From the NCBI GenBank assembly GCA_001898505.1, contig MKTZ01000025.1, forward strand, positions 124,001 through 188,000: a stretch of DNA of 64,000 bases, written 5' to 3'. How positions within the stretch are numbered: position 1 is the first letter of the stretch; each line of letters begins with the position of its first letter. A program made the translations under genes and the position numbers. Below are positions 37,144-45,457 of the stretch, piece after piece. The DNA is from Sphingobacteriales bacterium 50-39 (GTDB lineage: Bacteria; Bacteroidota; Bacteroidia; Chitinophagales; Chitinophagaceae). A model generated the notes under the pieces. It was not told where the DNA came from. It did not search any database and saw nothing but the letters and a program-made list of their open reading frames with translations.

Positions 37144-37560
37144 ATGCCCCGTATCATGGCAATCGACTATGGCCTCAAGCGTACCGGCATCGCGGTAACC
37201 GACCCCTTGCAGATAATTGCCAGCGGGCTGACTACTGTGGAATCGCCGAAGCTGATAGCTTTTTTAAAGGACTATTTTAAAAAAGAGACGGTGGAGCTGG
37301 TATTGGTAGGGGAGCCCAAGAACTGGGATGACAGCGACACGCATGCCACTCCTTTGGTCCGTGAGCTGCTGGTGCGCTTGCAGAAAGAGTTCCCGGGAAT
37401 GCCGTTGCTCACCGTAGATGAGCGATATACTTCCAAGATGGCGTCCAGGGCGATGATCGATATGGGACTAAAGAAAAAGCAGCGGCAGAACAAGGCGCTG
37501 GTGGATGAGATCGCCGCCACGATCATGTTACAGGAATACCTGGAGAAGCTACAGAGGTGA
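37144..37560 (+). CDS. ruvX: Putative pre-16S rRNA nuclease YqgF/RuvX
   Basis: A 138-residue RNase H-fold protein. The catalytic Asp lies in MAIDYGLKRTGIAVTD; LVLVGEPKNW and TVDERYTSKMASRAM follow, with a final acidic VDEIAATIMLQEYLE. The family matures the 5' end of 16S rRNA and was once called a Holliday junction resolvase. The ATG follows the PIN stop codon by one base, but the next gene (def) is the more usual partner in Bacteroidota. Confidence 0.92.
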   Translation: MPRIMAIDYGLKRTGIAVTDPLQIIASGLTTVESPKLIAFLKDYFKKETVELVLVGEPKNWDDSDTHATPLVRELLVRLQKEFPGMPLLTVDERYTSKMASRAMIDMGLKKKQRQNKALVDEIAATIMLQEYLEKLQR

Positions 37561-37627
37561 CAAGGGCTCCGGAGGGCCCGGGCCGCGGGGGGATGATTTA
37601 TTATTTTTCGATTAAATTGCGCTCAAT

Positions 37628-38206
37628 ATGATTTTACCGATTGTAGCTTATGGCGATCCGATCCTGCGTACGGTGGGCAAGGATATTGCACCAGATTACC
37701 CCGGTCTGCAAAAGTTGATAGAAGATATGTGGGAAACGATGTACTACAGCAGCGGCGTTGGTCTGGCTGCTCCGCAGATCAACCGGGACATACGTCTTTT
37801 TGTGGTGGATTCCACGCAGGTGTTCGAGAACCTGGATGAGGATGAAAAGGATAAGTACCCGGATGGTCCCGGTGTCAAGCAGGTGTTCATCAATGCGCAT
37901 ATCGCAAAATTGAATGGCGAGGAGTGGTCCTACAACGAGGGGTGTCTCAGCATACCTAAAATCAGGGAGGATATTTATCGTAACGAAGAGGTGACGTTGG
38001 AATATGTGGATGAAAATTTCGAGCCCCACACAAAGACTTTCAATGGCATCACCGCCCGTATCATTTTGCACGAATACGATCACATCGAGGGCAAGCTGTT
38101 CATCGACTATCTGAAGCCCCTCAAACGGAAATTGTTAAAAGGCAAGCTGGATGATATCTCCCGGGGAAAGATAAAAGTAGATTATAAGATGAGCTTTCCC
38201 CGCTGA
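37628..38206 (+). CDS. def: Peptide deformylase
   Basis: A 192-residue metalloenzyme that removes the formyl group from nascent proteins. The three motifs are intact: GVGLAAPQI, EGCLSIP (metal Cys) and HEYDHIEG (HExxH-type, with Tyr in the middle). An insertion around residues 65-85 (LDEDEKDKYPDGPGVKQ) is typical of Bacteroidota deformylases. A TAAATTG promoter-like box lies nine bases before the ATG. A small CGCC-gga-GGCG hairpin follows the stop. Confidence 0.96.
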   Translation: MILPIVAYGDPILRTVGKDIAPDYPGLQKLIEDMWETMYYSSGVGLAAPQINRDIRLFVVDSTQVFENLDEDEKDKYPDGPGVKQVFINAHIAKLNGEEWSYNEGCLSIPKIREDIYRNEEVTLEYVDENFEPHTKTFNGITARIILHEYDHIEGKLFIDYLKPLKRKLLKGKLDDISRGKIKVDYKMSFPR

Positions 38207-38227
38207 CAAGGAACCGCCGGAGGCGCC

Positions 38228-39313
38228 TCAATCCGTAAACTGGACCGAGTAGATCATCGGCAGGTAATTGTTCAGGGTCTGCCAGCTTTCTCCTCTGTCA
38301 GGAGAGAAGAACAGATTGCCGGTAGTGGTGCCGAAGACTACCGTATCTCCTGAGCTCGCGAGGGCATGACGATAAACGATATCGAAACAATTTTCCTGGG
38401 GCAGCCCTTTCCTGAGGTCCTTCCAATTCTTACCACCATCATCCGTTCGGCAGATGCAGAGAGCGCCTTTGATGGCCGTGCGGACCATGTCGCTATCGGC
38501 AGGTGCGACCCATGCCTGGTCAGGGTTATCATCGGCAACAGCAATGGCGAACCCAAAGCGTGCAGGTCCTTCGGGCTGGCTTACCTCCTCCCATTTGAGC
38601 CCGCCGTTGGTGGAACGGAAGATGCCGCAATGATTCTGCTGCCAGAGCATATCCGGGTTGGAGGGGGCTGCGACGAGAATATGGGGATCATGTCCTATGT
38701 CCGAGGCGGGATCCGGGAGAAAGTCGGCACGTAAGCCTTTATTCCGCACTTCCCAGTTTCGGCCTCCGTCCATCGTTTCGAATACGCCAGCGCAGCTGAT
38801 GCCAATATGCACATGATCTTCGTTCCTTGGATCAACGACGATGGAATGGATGCCCGGCTGATCCCTACCTCCGCCCATCCATCCTGTCTTGCGGGATGGG
38901 TGTTGCCAAAGTGATTCCACCAGCCGGAAGCTGTTCCCCCCATCCTCGCTCATAAATAAGCCGCCGGGGTCGGTGCCGAGCCATAATTTGGAAAGAAAAT
39001 GCTTTCCGCCATGCGCCATCGACCAGATATAACGGGTGGCAGCCGGCACGCCGTCCGTTACTTCCTCCCCTTCGGGATAAGCAGGCGCCGGCACTTCTTC
39101 CCAATTTCCACCTCTGTCTTTTGATCGATGCAGCTTTACCCCCCAATGACCATGATCGAGGCAGGCCCACCACGTACCGCTTCGGGGGTCGCTATAGGCT
39201 ATCGAAACGGGTTGACCTTCGAAGGAGAGATTTTCCACTGTCCAGCGGCCGTTGGATCTGTTATAGGCGATCAAACCTTTACGGGTTCCTAATAAAATAG
39301 TTTGTTTACTCAT
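38228..39313 (-). CDS. BNR/sortilin-type beta-propeller protein
   Basis: A 361-residue protein without a signal peptide, built from repeated propeller blades with Asp-box or BNR motifs: SKDRGGNWEEV, SEDGGNSFRLV, TMDGGRNWEV, STNGGLKWEEV, RTDDGGKNWKDL and SPDRGESWQTL. It starts ILLGTRKGLIAYNRSNGRW. These propellers are often labelled exo-alpha-sialidase, but the sialidase catalytic residues are not evident, so a binding or scaffold role is as likely. It sits 26 bases after a MoaD/ThiS-like gene, a pairing that recurs in unrelated bacteria and suggests a shared function. Confidence 0.82.
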   Translation of the reverse strand: MSKQTILLGTRKGLIAYNRSNGRWTVENLSFEGQPVSIAYSDPRSGTWWACLDHGHWGVKLHRSKDRGGNWEEVPAPAYPEGEEVTDGVPAATRYIWSMAHGGKHFLSKLWLGTDPGGLFMSEDGGNSFRLVESLWQHPSRKTGWMGGGRDQPGIHSIVVDPRNEDHVHIGISCAGVFETMDGGRNWEVRNKGLRADFLPDPASDIGHDPHILVAAPSNPDMLWQQNHCGIFRSTNGGLKWEEVSQPEGPARFGFAIAVADDNPDQAWVAPADSDMVRTAIKGALCICRTDDGGKNWKDLRKGLPQENCFDIVYRHALASSGDTVVFGTTTGNLFFSPDRGESWQTLNNYLPMIYSVQFTD

Positions 39314-39339
39314 ATGGCGTGCAATTAGCGTTAACGTAT

Positions 39340-39612
39340 CTATCCTCCGGATAAGGCCTGCATGATATAGATCTCACTGTTGTCGGTGAATGGATCACTC
39401 AGGTCGTTCCGGTCTTTTATCAGGTGGCCGTCGATGAAAATATTCACATGCTGCCGTAACCTGCCCTGGTCATCGAGCAGATAACTCTGGATGCCGGGAT
39501 ATCTCTCCTCAGCAGCATGGAGTATCTCTGCAAGGGTGTTCCCTTTTGCGGGCGTATCCTTTATGCCCGGGAAAAACCGTTGGAGCGCATATGTGAATTT
39601 TATAGTCGCCAT
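39340..39612 (-). CDS. MoaD/ThiS-like ubiquitin-fold sulfur-carrier protein
   Basis: A 90-residue beta-grasp protein ending in the Gly-Gly tail (IYIMQALSGG) needed for adenylation and thiocarboxylation. The start at 39612 (MATIKFTYALQRFF) is preferred over 39618. NTLAEILHAAEERYPGIQSY and HVNIFIDGHLI are standard for the family. No moaE, moeB, thiF or thiG is nearby; instead the BNR-propeller gene follows directly. It may serve a non-molybdopterin sulfur transfer or a conjugation role. Confidence 0.85.
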   Translation of the reverse strand: MATIKFTYALQRFFPGIKDTPAKGNTLAEILHAAEERYPGIQSYLLDDQGRLRQHVNIFIDGHLIKDRNDLSDPFTDNSEIYIMQALSGG

Positions 39613-39636
39613 ACGCATATGGTTTATGCGCGTGTG

Positions 39637-40701
39637 TTATTGCAATCTATTCCTTGTATAGCCTCTCCATTTTTCGATGAGCTGTTGCATGTCATCTGGC
39701 AGCTCGCTCTCGAAAAGCACCTCCTTTCCTGTTCCGGGATGGACAAAGCCGATGGTCTTGGCATGCAGAGCGTGACGCGGGCAGATGGCGAAACAGTTGT
39801 CTACGAACTGCCGGTATTTGCTGAATACGGTGCCCTTTACGATCTTATCTCCTCCGTAGGTGTCGTCGTTGAAAAGCGGGTGTCCTATATGCTGCATGTG
39901 TACCCGGATCTGGTGGGTGCGGCCTGTCTCCAGCACGCATTGTACCAGGGTGGTATAACCGAACCTTTCCAATACCTTATAGTGGGTAATAGCTTCCTTG
40001 CCGTGCTCGCCGTCGGGATAAGCATCGAACAGCTTGCGAAAACGCTGGTGTCTTCCCACATGGGCGATGATGGTGCCATCATCTTCGACGAGGTCGCCCC
40101 ATACCAGGGCAAGGTATTGCCGTTTGACCGTGTGGTCGAAGAATTGTTTGGCCAGGCTGCGAACGGCTTTTTCCGTCTTGGCCAGGACCATGAGCCCGCT
40201 GGTGTTCTTATCGATGCGGTGGACGAGGCCAAAGCGCGGCAGATTGGTCTCGTTGATGGCATGGTTCTTCTGTTGCAGGTACCAGGCCACTCCATTGATC
40301 AGGGTGCCTGTATAGTTGCCGCTGGCGGGATGTACGACCAGACCCGGAGGTTTGTTGATGATAAGCACCTCTTCATCCTCGTAATGGATATTAAGGGGCA
40401 TTTCCTCGGGAATGATCTCTTCCCCAGGGGCTTCCTTTTCGGAGTACATGATGATCTCGTCCTGCGGGCGGATCTTATAGTTTGGCTGCACCTGTTTGTT
40501 GTTGACCAGCACCATGCCGGCTTCCAATGCCTTCTGGATCTTGTTGCGGGAGGCGTTCTCGATACGCCGCGCCAGGAATTTGTCAATGCGCATGGGCTCC
40601 TGCCCCTTGTCTACTTTCAGGTTCAGACGCTCGTACAGTTCTTCTGAACTGTCTGACGGAAGGCCTTCTTCCAGCTCTTTATCCAATTCCCGGTTGCTCA
40701 T
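39637..40701 (-). CDS. RluD-type 23S rRNA pseudouridine synthase
   Basis: A 354-residue enzyme with an N-terminal S4 RNA-binding domain (MRIDKFLARRIENASRNKIQ, about residues 37-95) and a RluA-family catalytic domain. The active-site motif is GLVHRIDKNTSGLMVLAKTE with the conserved Asp. HQIRVHMQHIGHPLFNDDTY is the second signature. The family makes pseudouridines in helix 69 of 23S rRNA (RluD) or at other sites; the S4 domain and length favour RluD. It is divergent from lipB with an 82-base gap. Confidence 0.9.
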   Translation of the reverse strand: MSNRELDKELEEGLPSDSSEELYERLNLKVDKGQEPMRIDKFLARRIENASRNKIQKALEAGMVLVNNKQVQPNYKIRPQDEIIMYSEKEAPGEEIIPEEMPLNIHYEDEEVLIINKPPGLVVHPASGNYTGTLINGVAWYLQQKNHAINETNLPRFGLVHRIDKNTSGLMVLAKTEKAVRSLAKQFFDHTVKRQYLALVWGDLVEDDGTIIAHVGRHQRFRKLFDAYPDGEHGKEAITHYKVLERFGYTTLVQCVLETGRTHQIRVHMQHIGHPLFNDDTYGGDKIVKGTVFSKYRQFVDNCFAICPRHALHAKTIGFVHPGTGKEVLFESELPDDMQQLIEKWRGYTRNRLQ

Positions 40702-40783
40702 TGAACAAAGGTACTATTCCATCTTCAAATCGCGGAGACCTGGCGGAAAGGGGCATTCCCCGCGGAAATCGTACATTGCGCCC

Positions 40784-41515
40784 ATGCAAGAAGTGTTTTT
40801 CAAGGACCTGGGCCGGGCGGAGTATAAACAGGTATGGGACTACCAGGAGTCGCTGCTGCAGGAGAATGTCCGGATAAAAACCGAGCAACGGAGACTGACG
40901 GAACATCCGGAGGCTGTGGGGGCCAGAGGGCTTGTTACTGCCAACTATCTTCTTTTTGTGGAGCATTTTCCCGTATATACATTGGGTAAGAGCGGGCATA
41001 TGGAAAATGTGCTGATCGATGAGGATCATATGAAAGAGAAGGGTATTGATTTTTTCCGGACCAACAGAGGCGGGGACATAACGTTCCATGGGCCGGGGCA
41101 GATTGTAGGTTATCCCATCCTGGACCTGGAAAGATTCTATACGGATATTGGAAAGTATCTACGCAATCTGGAGGAGGTTATTATCCAGGTATTGAAGACT
41201 TATGGCATTCAGGGTGATAGGAGTCAGGGTGAGACGGGGGTGTGGATAGAGGCCGGCGTGAAAGGCAGGGAACGTAAGATCTGCGCTATAGGGGTCCGCT
41301 GCAGCCGGTGGATCACCATGCATGGATTTGCTTTCAATGTAAATACCGACCTGGGTTATTTCGGGAACATCGTTCCCTGTGGCATACAGGACAAGCAGGT
41401 GACCTCGCTGGAAAAGGAGCTGGGGCGTGCCCTGCCGATGGAAGAGGTCAAGGAGCAGGTGAGACGCAGATTCGAAGAGGTCTTTGACGTGGAGCTTAGA
41501 AGTCCTTCGGAATAA
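40784..41515 (+). CDS. lipB: Lipoyl(octanoyl) transferase LipB
   Basis: A 243-residue enzyme that moves octanoyl from acyl-ACP to lipoyl domains. The start at 40784 (MQEVFFKDLGRAEYKQVWDY) matches the family; upstream in-frame codons lie inside the divergent rluD-like gene. Diagnostic motifs are TNRGGDITFHGPGQIVGYPI, the catalytic Lys region RKICAIGVRCSRWITMHGFA and the Cys in FGNIVPCGIQDK. A promoter-like TACATTG lies five bases before the ATG. The 3' end overlaps the convergent FnIII-like gene by 20 bases. Confidence 0.93.
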   Translation: MQEVFFKDLGRAEYKQVWDYQESLLQENVRIKTEQRRLTEHPEAVGARGLVTANYLLFVEHFPVYTLGKSGHMENVLIDEDHMKEKGIDFFRTNRGGDITFHGPGQIVGYPILDLERFYTDIGKYLRNLEEVIIQVLKTYGIQGDRSQGETGVWIEAGVKGRERKICAIGVRCSRWITMHGFAFNVNTDLGYFGNIVPCGIQDKQVTSLEKELGRALPMEEVKEQVRRRFEEVFDVELRSPSE

Positions 41516-42410
41516 ACAGCTTATTCTTTTCCTTCAGCTGTCCATCCTCGTACAGTTCGAACTTAAACCAGCCCGCATGCAGAAAATTACTTTTATCCAC
41601 GATGAGGCTGGGCGCCTTAATGGAAGATAATTCAAACAGCAATTTACTGTTGTCGTCGTAGAATTTGACGGAGTAATGTTTTCTCCCCGCATCGGGTAGG
41701 GATAGATGTATATTTCCGTATTTGCCGGTGAATATGTAGGATGATGCGCGGTATGTCTCTTTGGGAACAAAGGGCCTGATCTGTATGCTGTCGCCGTCGA
41801 TGAAGACGAGCGTATCCTTTGTCTTTGCGAGCATAGAGTCCCGGAAGGCGCGAAGCCTGTTGCCCGGTATCTGTCCGACGACGGCGCTTCCTTTTTTGAT
41901 ATAGATCGGGTGCTGTACATCAATCTCCCGAAGACCCCCTTTTATAATGGAAGGGCTTGTCACCTGTGGTTTGCCTTTGGGATCGGCGAAAAGGAGCCGC
42001 TGGTCTGACCGGGTCAGTATCGCATCCGACTCGTCGAGGTCTTCCTTTTGCGCGGCTGGGGTGACCCCTGTGTTTGTCCGGGGTCGGTGGGAGGGGGTAA
42101 AAAGATATTTTCCTTCATCCAGGACGATAAAGAGCCGGTAGTAGAAATTGGGATGGCTGGCTTTGTTGTCCATTGCGCCATTTTCGGGCAGTGTCGGATC
42201 CGGAACGGTCAGAAGGGTGGTGAAATATTTAAGACTGTCGGCGCTCCGCTGGATGCTGATCTGGGAAACATGTTGAAACGGGTTGTGCCAGCTGACGAGT
42301 ATTTTCCCCGGGCCTTTGGCGGCAGCGGTGAACCTGGGAAGGGTATCCTGAGACCAGACTATGGATGAAAACGAGAGACTTATGAACAAAAAGACCAGGA
42401 TCCTGCGCAT
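41496..42410 (-). CDS. Exported protein with fibronectin III-like N-terminal region
   Basis: A 304-residue protein with a signal peptide from the ATG at 42410 (MRRILVFLFISLSFSSIVWS, then QD). Residues 25-110 resemble an FnIII fold (KILVSWHNPFQHVSQISIQR, FYYRLFIV). The rest has beta-strand character and repeated statements of force or extension (SSYIFTGKYGNIHLSLPDAG, LLFELSSIKAPSLIVDKSNF, FKFELYEDGQLKEKNKLFIP), perhaps a second beta-sandwich. No enzymatic motif. Probably a periplasmic or surface protein of unknown role. The 3' end overlaps lipB by 20 bases on the opposite strand. Confidence 0.7.
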   Translation of the reverse strand: MRRILVFLFISLSFSSIVWSQDTLPRFTAAAKGPGKILVSWHNPFQHVSQISIQRSADSLKYFTTLLTVPDPTLPENGAMDNKASHPNFYYRLFIVLDEGKYLFTPSHRPRTNTGVTPAAQKEDLDESDAILTRSDQRLLFADPKGKPQVTSPSIIKGGLREIDVQHPIYIKKGSAVVGQIPGNRLRAFRDSMLAKTKDTLVFIDGDSIQIRPFVPKETYRASSYIFTGKYGNIHLSLPDAGRKHYSVKFYDDNSKLLFELSSIKAPSLIVDKSNFLHAGWFKFELYEDGQLKEKNKLFIPKDF

Positions 42411-42501
42411 ACCAGGCATAACGAATCTTTTAATAAGATGTTTTATAAGAGACTATTTATAACCAAATTTGGGGCCAGCCTATGGCTTGTTCCGGGAATG
42501 T

Positions 42502-43338
42502 CTAAAAATGCAAAGTCCCCGGCGGGAGCGACCGGTTGCCCTGCAATCCTCCGCTGTGTATCAATAATAAACGGGAGTTGGGTGGGAAAAGGTCTTTACG
42601 GACCATATCCAGTGCTGCATAGAACAGCTTGCCCGTGTAGACGATGTCGGATGGGATACCCGTAGCATGATACCATGTATTCATGAAATCCAGGAGCCCG
42701 GCAGTATGCCGTGCATATCCACCGAAATGGTAAGGGGGTGTCAACACGGAAATGCCTGTTACCTGCTGTCCCGGGGCTGCGGCTGCCATCAATCCCTTAT
42801 AGGTAGTGCCTGTGCCCACGGCGCAGAGGACATGAGAATAAGGACTGCTGTCTATCTGTCGTAAAATATCCATGCTGCCTTTGATCCCGGGCTCGCCTGC
42901 CCCGCCTTCTGGAATGATGATTGCATCGGGATGACGGGTGGCCAGACTGGCCAGGAATGCCGGTGTCTCCTTTTGCCTGTACTCTTCGCGGCTGATAAAT
43001 ACCAGCTGCATACCATATTCCTCTGCGCCAAGGAGTGTGGGGGAAGGGTTGGCTGGTCTTTCACCCCTGATAATACCTGTGGAGGAGAAGCCTGCGTGAT
43101 GTGCGGCACAGGCAGCAGCGATGATGTGATTGGACCAGGCTCCGCCAAAGGTGACCAGGTGGCGGCGGCCTTCTGTGATGGCGATGGCGAGCCATTCTTT
43201 CAGCTTGAACCATTTATTGCCGGAAATGACAGGGTGTATCTTATCCAGGCGAAGCACATCCATTTGGATGCGGTGCTGATCCAGCTCTTGTAAATTTACA
43301 TTGTCAATAGATAATGGATAATTAGATGGCGTTTTCAT
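42502..43338 (-). CDS. ACC deaminase / D-cysteine desulfhydrase family PLP enzyme
   Basis: A fold-type II PLP enzyme of 278 residues from 43338 (MKTPSNYPLSIDNVNLQELD); ATGs at 43350 and 43365 are alternatives. The PLP lysine lies in SGNKWFKLKEWL. The substrate loop LVTFGGAWSNHIIAAACAAH and the phosphate loop CAVGTGTTYKGLMAAA follow. The C-terminal LLLIHSGGLQGNRSLP is typical of the D-cysteine desulfhydrase/1-aminocyclopropane-1-carboxylate deaminase group. Which activity applies cannot be decided; most bacterial members of this short type act on D-cysteine. Confidence 0.87.
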   Translation of the reverse strand: MKTPSNYPLSIDNVNLQELDQHRIQMDVLRLDKIHPVISGNKWFKLKEWLAIAITEGRRHLVTFGGAWSNHIIAAACAAHHAGFSSTGIIRGERPANPSPTLLGAEEYGMQLVFISREEYRQKETPAFLASLATRHPDAIIIPEGGAGEPGIKGSMDILRQIDSSPYSHVLCAVGTGTTYKGLMAAAAPGQQVTGISVLTPPYHFGGYARHTAGLLDFMNTWYHATGIPSDIVYTGKLFYAALDMVRKDLFPPNSRLLLIHSGGLQGNRSLPPGTLHF

Positions 43339-43416
43339 TAAAATATCCATTAATAAATTGTCCATTGTCTATGAGTATTTTTTTATTTTCGTGAAAATTT
43401 TTTAAAAATACGATAA

Positions 43417-44313
43417 ATGCAACCAACACTTTTGATTCTTGCGGCCGGTATGGCTTCAAGATACGGCAGTATGAAACAAATACAGGGGTTTGGCCCGAAT
43501 GGGGAAACTATCATGGATTATTCGATTTATGATGCTATCCGTGCGGGGTTTAAGAAGGTAGTGTTTATTATACGCAAAGATTTTGCCGAAGATTTTAAGA
43601 ACATATTCGAACCCAAGTGGAAGGGTAAGGTGGAATTGGGCTATGTATACCAGGACCTGCACTCTTTTACAGGGAGCTTCCCTGTCCCTGCGGAGCGTAC
43701 GAAGCCCTGGGGCACGGCGCATGCCGTTCTTTGCGCAAAGGATGCCATCAAGGAGCCTTTTGCGGTGATCAATGCGGATGATTTCTATGGCAAGGATGCG
43801 TTCGGGAAGGCGGCTAAATTCCTCACAACGGATGTGAAGGACAATTTGTATTCCATCATTGGGTATGAGCTGGCCAAAACATTGTCCGACAATGGTACTG
43901 TGAGCCGGGGCGTCTGCCAGGTGGATGCGAACAACAATCTGGTATCGATAGCGGAGCGTACGAAGATCTATGAGGAGAATGGCAAGATCACCTATGAAGA
44001 AGGGGACAAGAAATATGAAGTGCCGTTCGATTCGAAGGTATCCATGAACTTTTGGTGTTTTTCACCTTCTGTATTTACTTATACGGAGAAGATCTTTGGG
44101 GAGTTCCTGAAAGAGGAGGGTTCCAATCTCAAGGCGGAGTTCTTTATCCCTATCATTGGGGACAAGTTCATCCGGGAAGGGAAGGGGGCTATTAAAGTGA
44201 TCCCTACCGGCGCCAAGTGGTTTGGGGTGACTTACAAGGAAGATGCTCCGGAGGTGCAGGCCAGTCTGAATGCGCTGATAGCGAAGGGAGAATATCCTTC
44301 CAAGATATACTAA
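43417..44313 (+). CDS. Nucleotidyltransferase (sugar-phosphate NTP transferase type)
   Basis: A 298-residue Rossmann-like nucleotidyltransferase. The nucleotide-binding start LLILAAGMASRYGSMKQIQG replaces the usual GxGTR; GPNGETIMDYSIYDAIRAGF and the metal-binding AVINADDFYGKDAFG are clear. The gene occurs widely in Bacteroidota as an NDP-sugar pyrophosphorylase-like protein without an assigned substrate. A strong intrinsic terminator follows the stop. It is divergent from the D-cysteine desulfhydrase-like gene. Confidence 0.85.
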   Translation: MQPTLLILAAGMASRYGSMKQIQGFGPNGETIMDYSIYDAIRAGFKKVVFIIRKDFAEDFKNIFEPKWKGKVELGYVYQDLHSFTGSFPVPAERTKPWGTAHAVLCAKDAIKEPFAVINADDFYGKDAFGKAAKFLTTDVKDNLYSIIGYELAKTLSDNGTVSRGVCQVDANNNLVSIAERTKIYEENGKITYEEGDKKYEVPFDSKVSMNFWCFSPSVFTYTEKIFGEFLKEEGSNLKAEFFIPIIGDKFIREGKGAIKVIPTGAKWFGVTYKEDAPEVQASLNALIAKGEYPSKIY

Positions 44314-44314
44314 G

Positions 44315-44341
44315 AAAAAAGGGGCGTGAGCCCCTTTTTTT
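44315..44341. terminator. Bidirectional rho-independent terminator
   Basis: GGGGC-gtga-GCCCC flanked by six A and seven T; it serves the nucleotidyltransferase gene and overlaps the stop codon of the convergent protease gene. Confidence 0.88.
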
Positions 44342-45449
44342 ATCTCTTTACGATGAAGATGCAATCCTGGATTTTCTGGATCTGGTGTTCGCGGTCCAGA
44401 CCCTTGAGAGAGGACGCGAGCGGCAGCCGAATGCGACTGAGGGTACTGTCACTCTTCAGAAGGGTGCTGTCGTTCTTCATGGCATTCAGCGCCTGGAAGA
44501 TGTTCTTGCTTCGAATGGCGAAGACGAACCCTTGTACGTTCTGTTCTGTGCCCTGGACGATGCCTACAACGTCTCCGTCCTTATTCAGTACGGGAGTGCC
44601 GCTATTGCCGGGATTGGCGGGAACGGTGATCTGGCAGGTGACTGTGTCACCATTATAACCTGTCCTGGCGCTCATATAGCCTTTACCATATACGATCTCA
44701 TTACGGGGATAGCCCAGGGTGAATATCTCTTCGCCCAATTCCATACCTGTCCGGCTAATGCTATAAGGGATGGCCGGGGCCTTGAAGTTGTTGTCCTCGA
44801 TCTTCAGCACAGCCAGGTCAGTCGTGTCATTGATATAAACAAGGCGGGCATTGTATGCGCCCGAAGCATTTTGTATAGCGATGCGCGTTGCGCCTTTTAC
44901 AACGTGGGCATTAGTGAGCAGGTAGCCTTTTTGATCGATGAGGAAACCTGTACCGCCGGTGTGGTAGGGATAAGGACGAGTGGCTTCTATGATAGCGGCG
45001 TTATTGCTATCCAGCTTAATGGATACCTGGTTCAGTTTTATCTCCTGGGCTGTCAGGATCCTGTTCAGCATTTCCACCTTTTTATAGTCCCCCTTGGGCG
45101 CCACATAGGAAACGATGCTGCTGATGCCCAGGGCTGTTATGCCGGCGATGGCAGCTGCAACACCGACCACCTTTTTATATTTTTTCCAAAGGGTTATGAC
45201 CCTGGCCGGACGCTGTTCGTTGATCTCCTCTGACTCTACGAGGGCGGAGTGTATCTCGTGCAGACGGGACTTCAATTCTTTAGTCTCTCCGTATTGGTTC
45301 ATGTCATGGAGGAAGATCGTGTGCTCCACCACCATTTGGTCGACGCTGGGATTGCTTTTCCGCAGCTGTTCGAAGAACACCCTCTCATCCGGCAGCATTT
45401 CACCCCGGATGTATCGTTCGATGGCGTCCAATATGGTTATCTCATTCAT
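44340..45449 (-). CDS. Membrane-anchored trypsin-like serine protease with anti-sigma-like N-terminal region
   Basis: A 369-residue protein with three parts. Residues 1-90 are cytoplasmic and begin ILDAIERYIRGEMLPDERVF, like the N-termini of Bacteroidota anti-sigma proteins. One transmembrane helix follows (about 93-115, VVGVAAAIAGITALGISSIV). Residues 150-330 are a trypsin/S1C protease with His182 (LLTNAHVV), Asp211 (TTDLAVL) and Ser283 (GNSGTPVL). It lies eight bases after an ECF sigma gene, so it probably holds that sigma factor and responds to periplasmic stress. No PDZ domain is present, unlike DegP. The fusion of sensor, anchor and protease is unusual. Confidence 0.85.
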   Translation of the reverse strand: MNEITILDAIERYIRGEMLPDERVFFEQLRKSNPSVDQMVVEHTIFLHDMNQYGETKELKSRLHEIHSALVESEEINEQRPARVITLWKKYKKVVGVAAAIAGITALGISSIVSYVAPKGDYKKVEMLNRILTAQEIKLNQVSIKLDSNNAAIIEATRPYPYHTGGTGFLIDQKGYLLTNAHVVKGATRIAIQNASGAYNARLVYINDTTDLAVLKIEDNNFKAPAIPYSISRTGMELGEEIFTLGYPRNEIVYGKGYMSARTGYNGDTVTCQITVPANPGNSGTPVLNKDGDVVGIVQGTEQNVQGFVFAIRSKNIFQALNAMKNDSTLLKSDSTLSRIRLPLASSLKGLDREHQIQKIQDCIFIVKR

Positions 45450-45457
45450 TACGCGGC

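Noticed and set aside
39517-40647. 376-codon + strand frame over the MoaD and RluD-type genes
   Set aside because: Both minus-strand genes have diagnostic motifs; the + frame shows none.
44217-45233. 338-codon + strand frame over the serine protease gene
   Set aside because: The protease triad is on the minus strand; the + frame is a shadow and also crosses a terminator.
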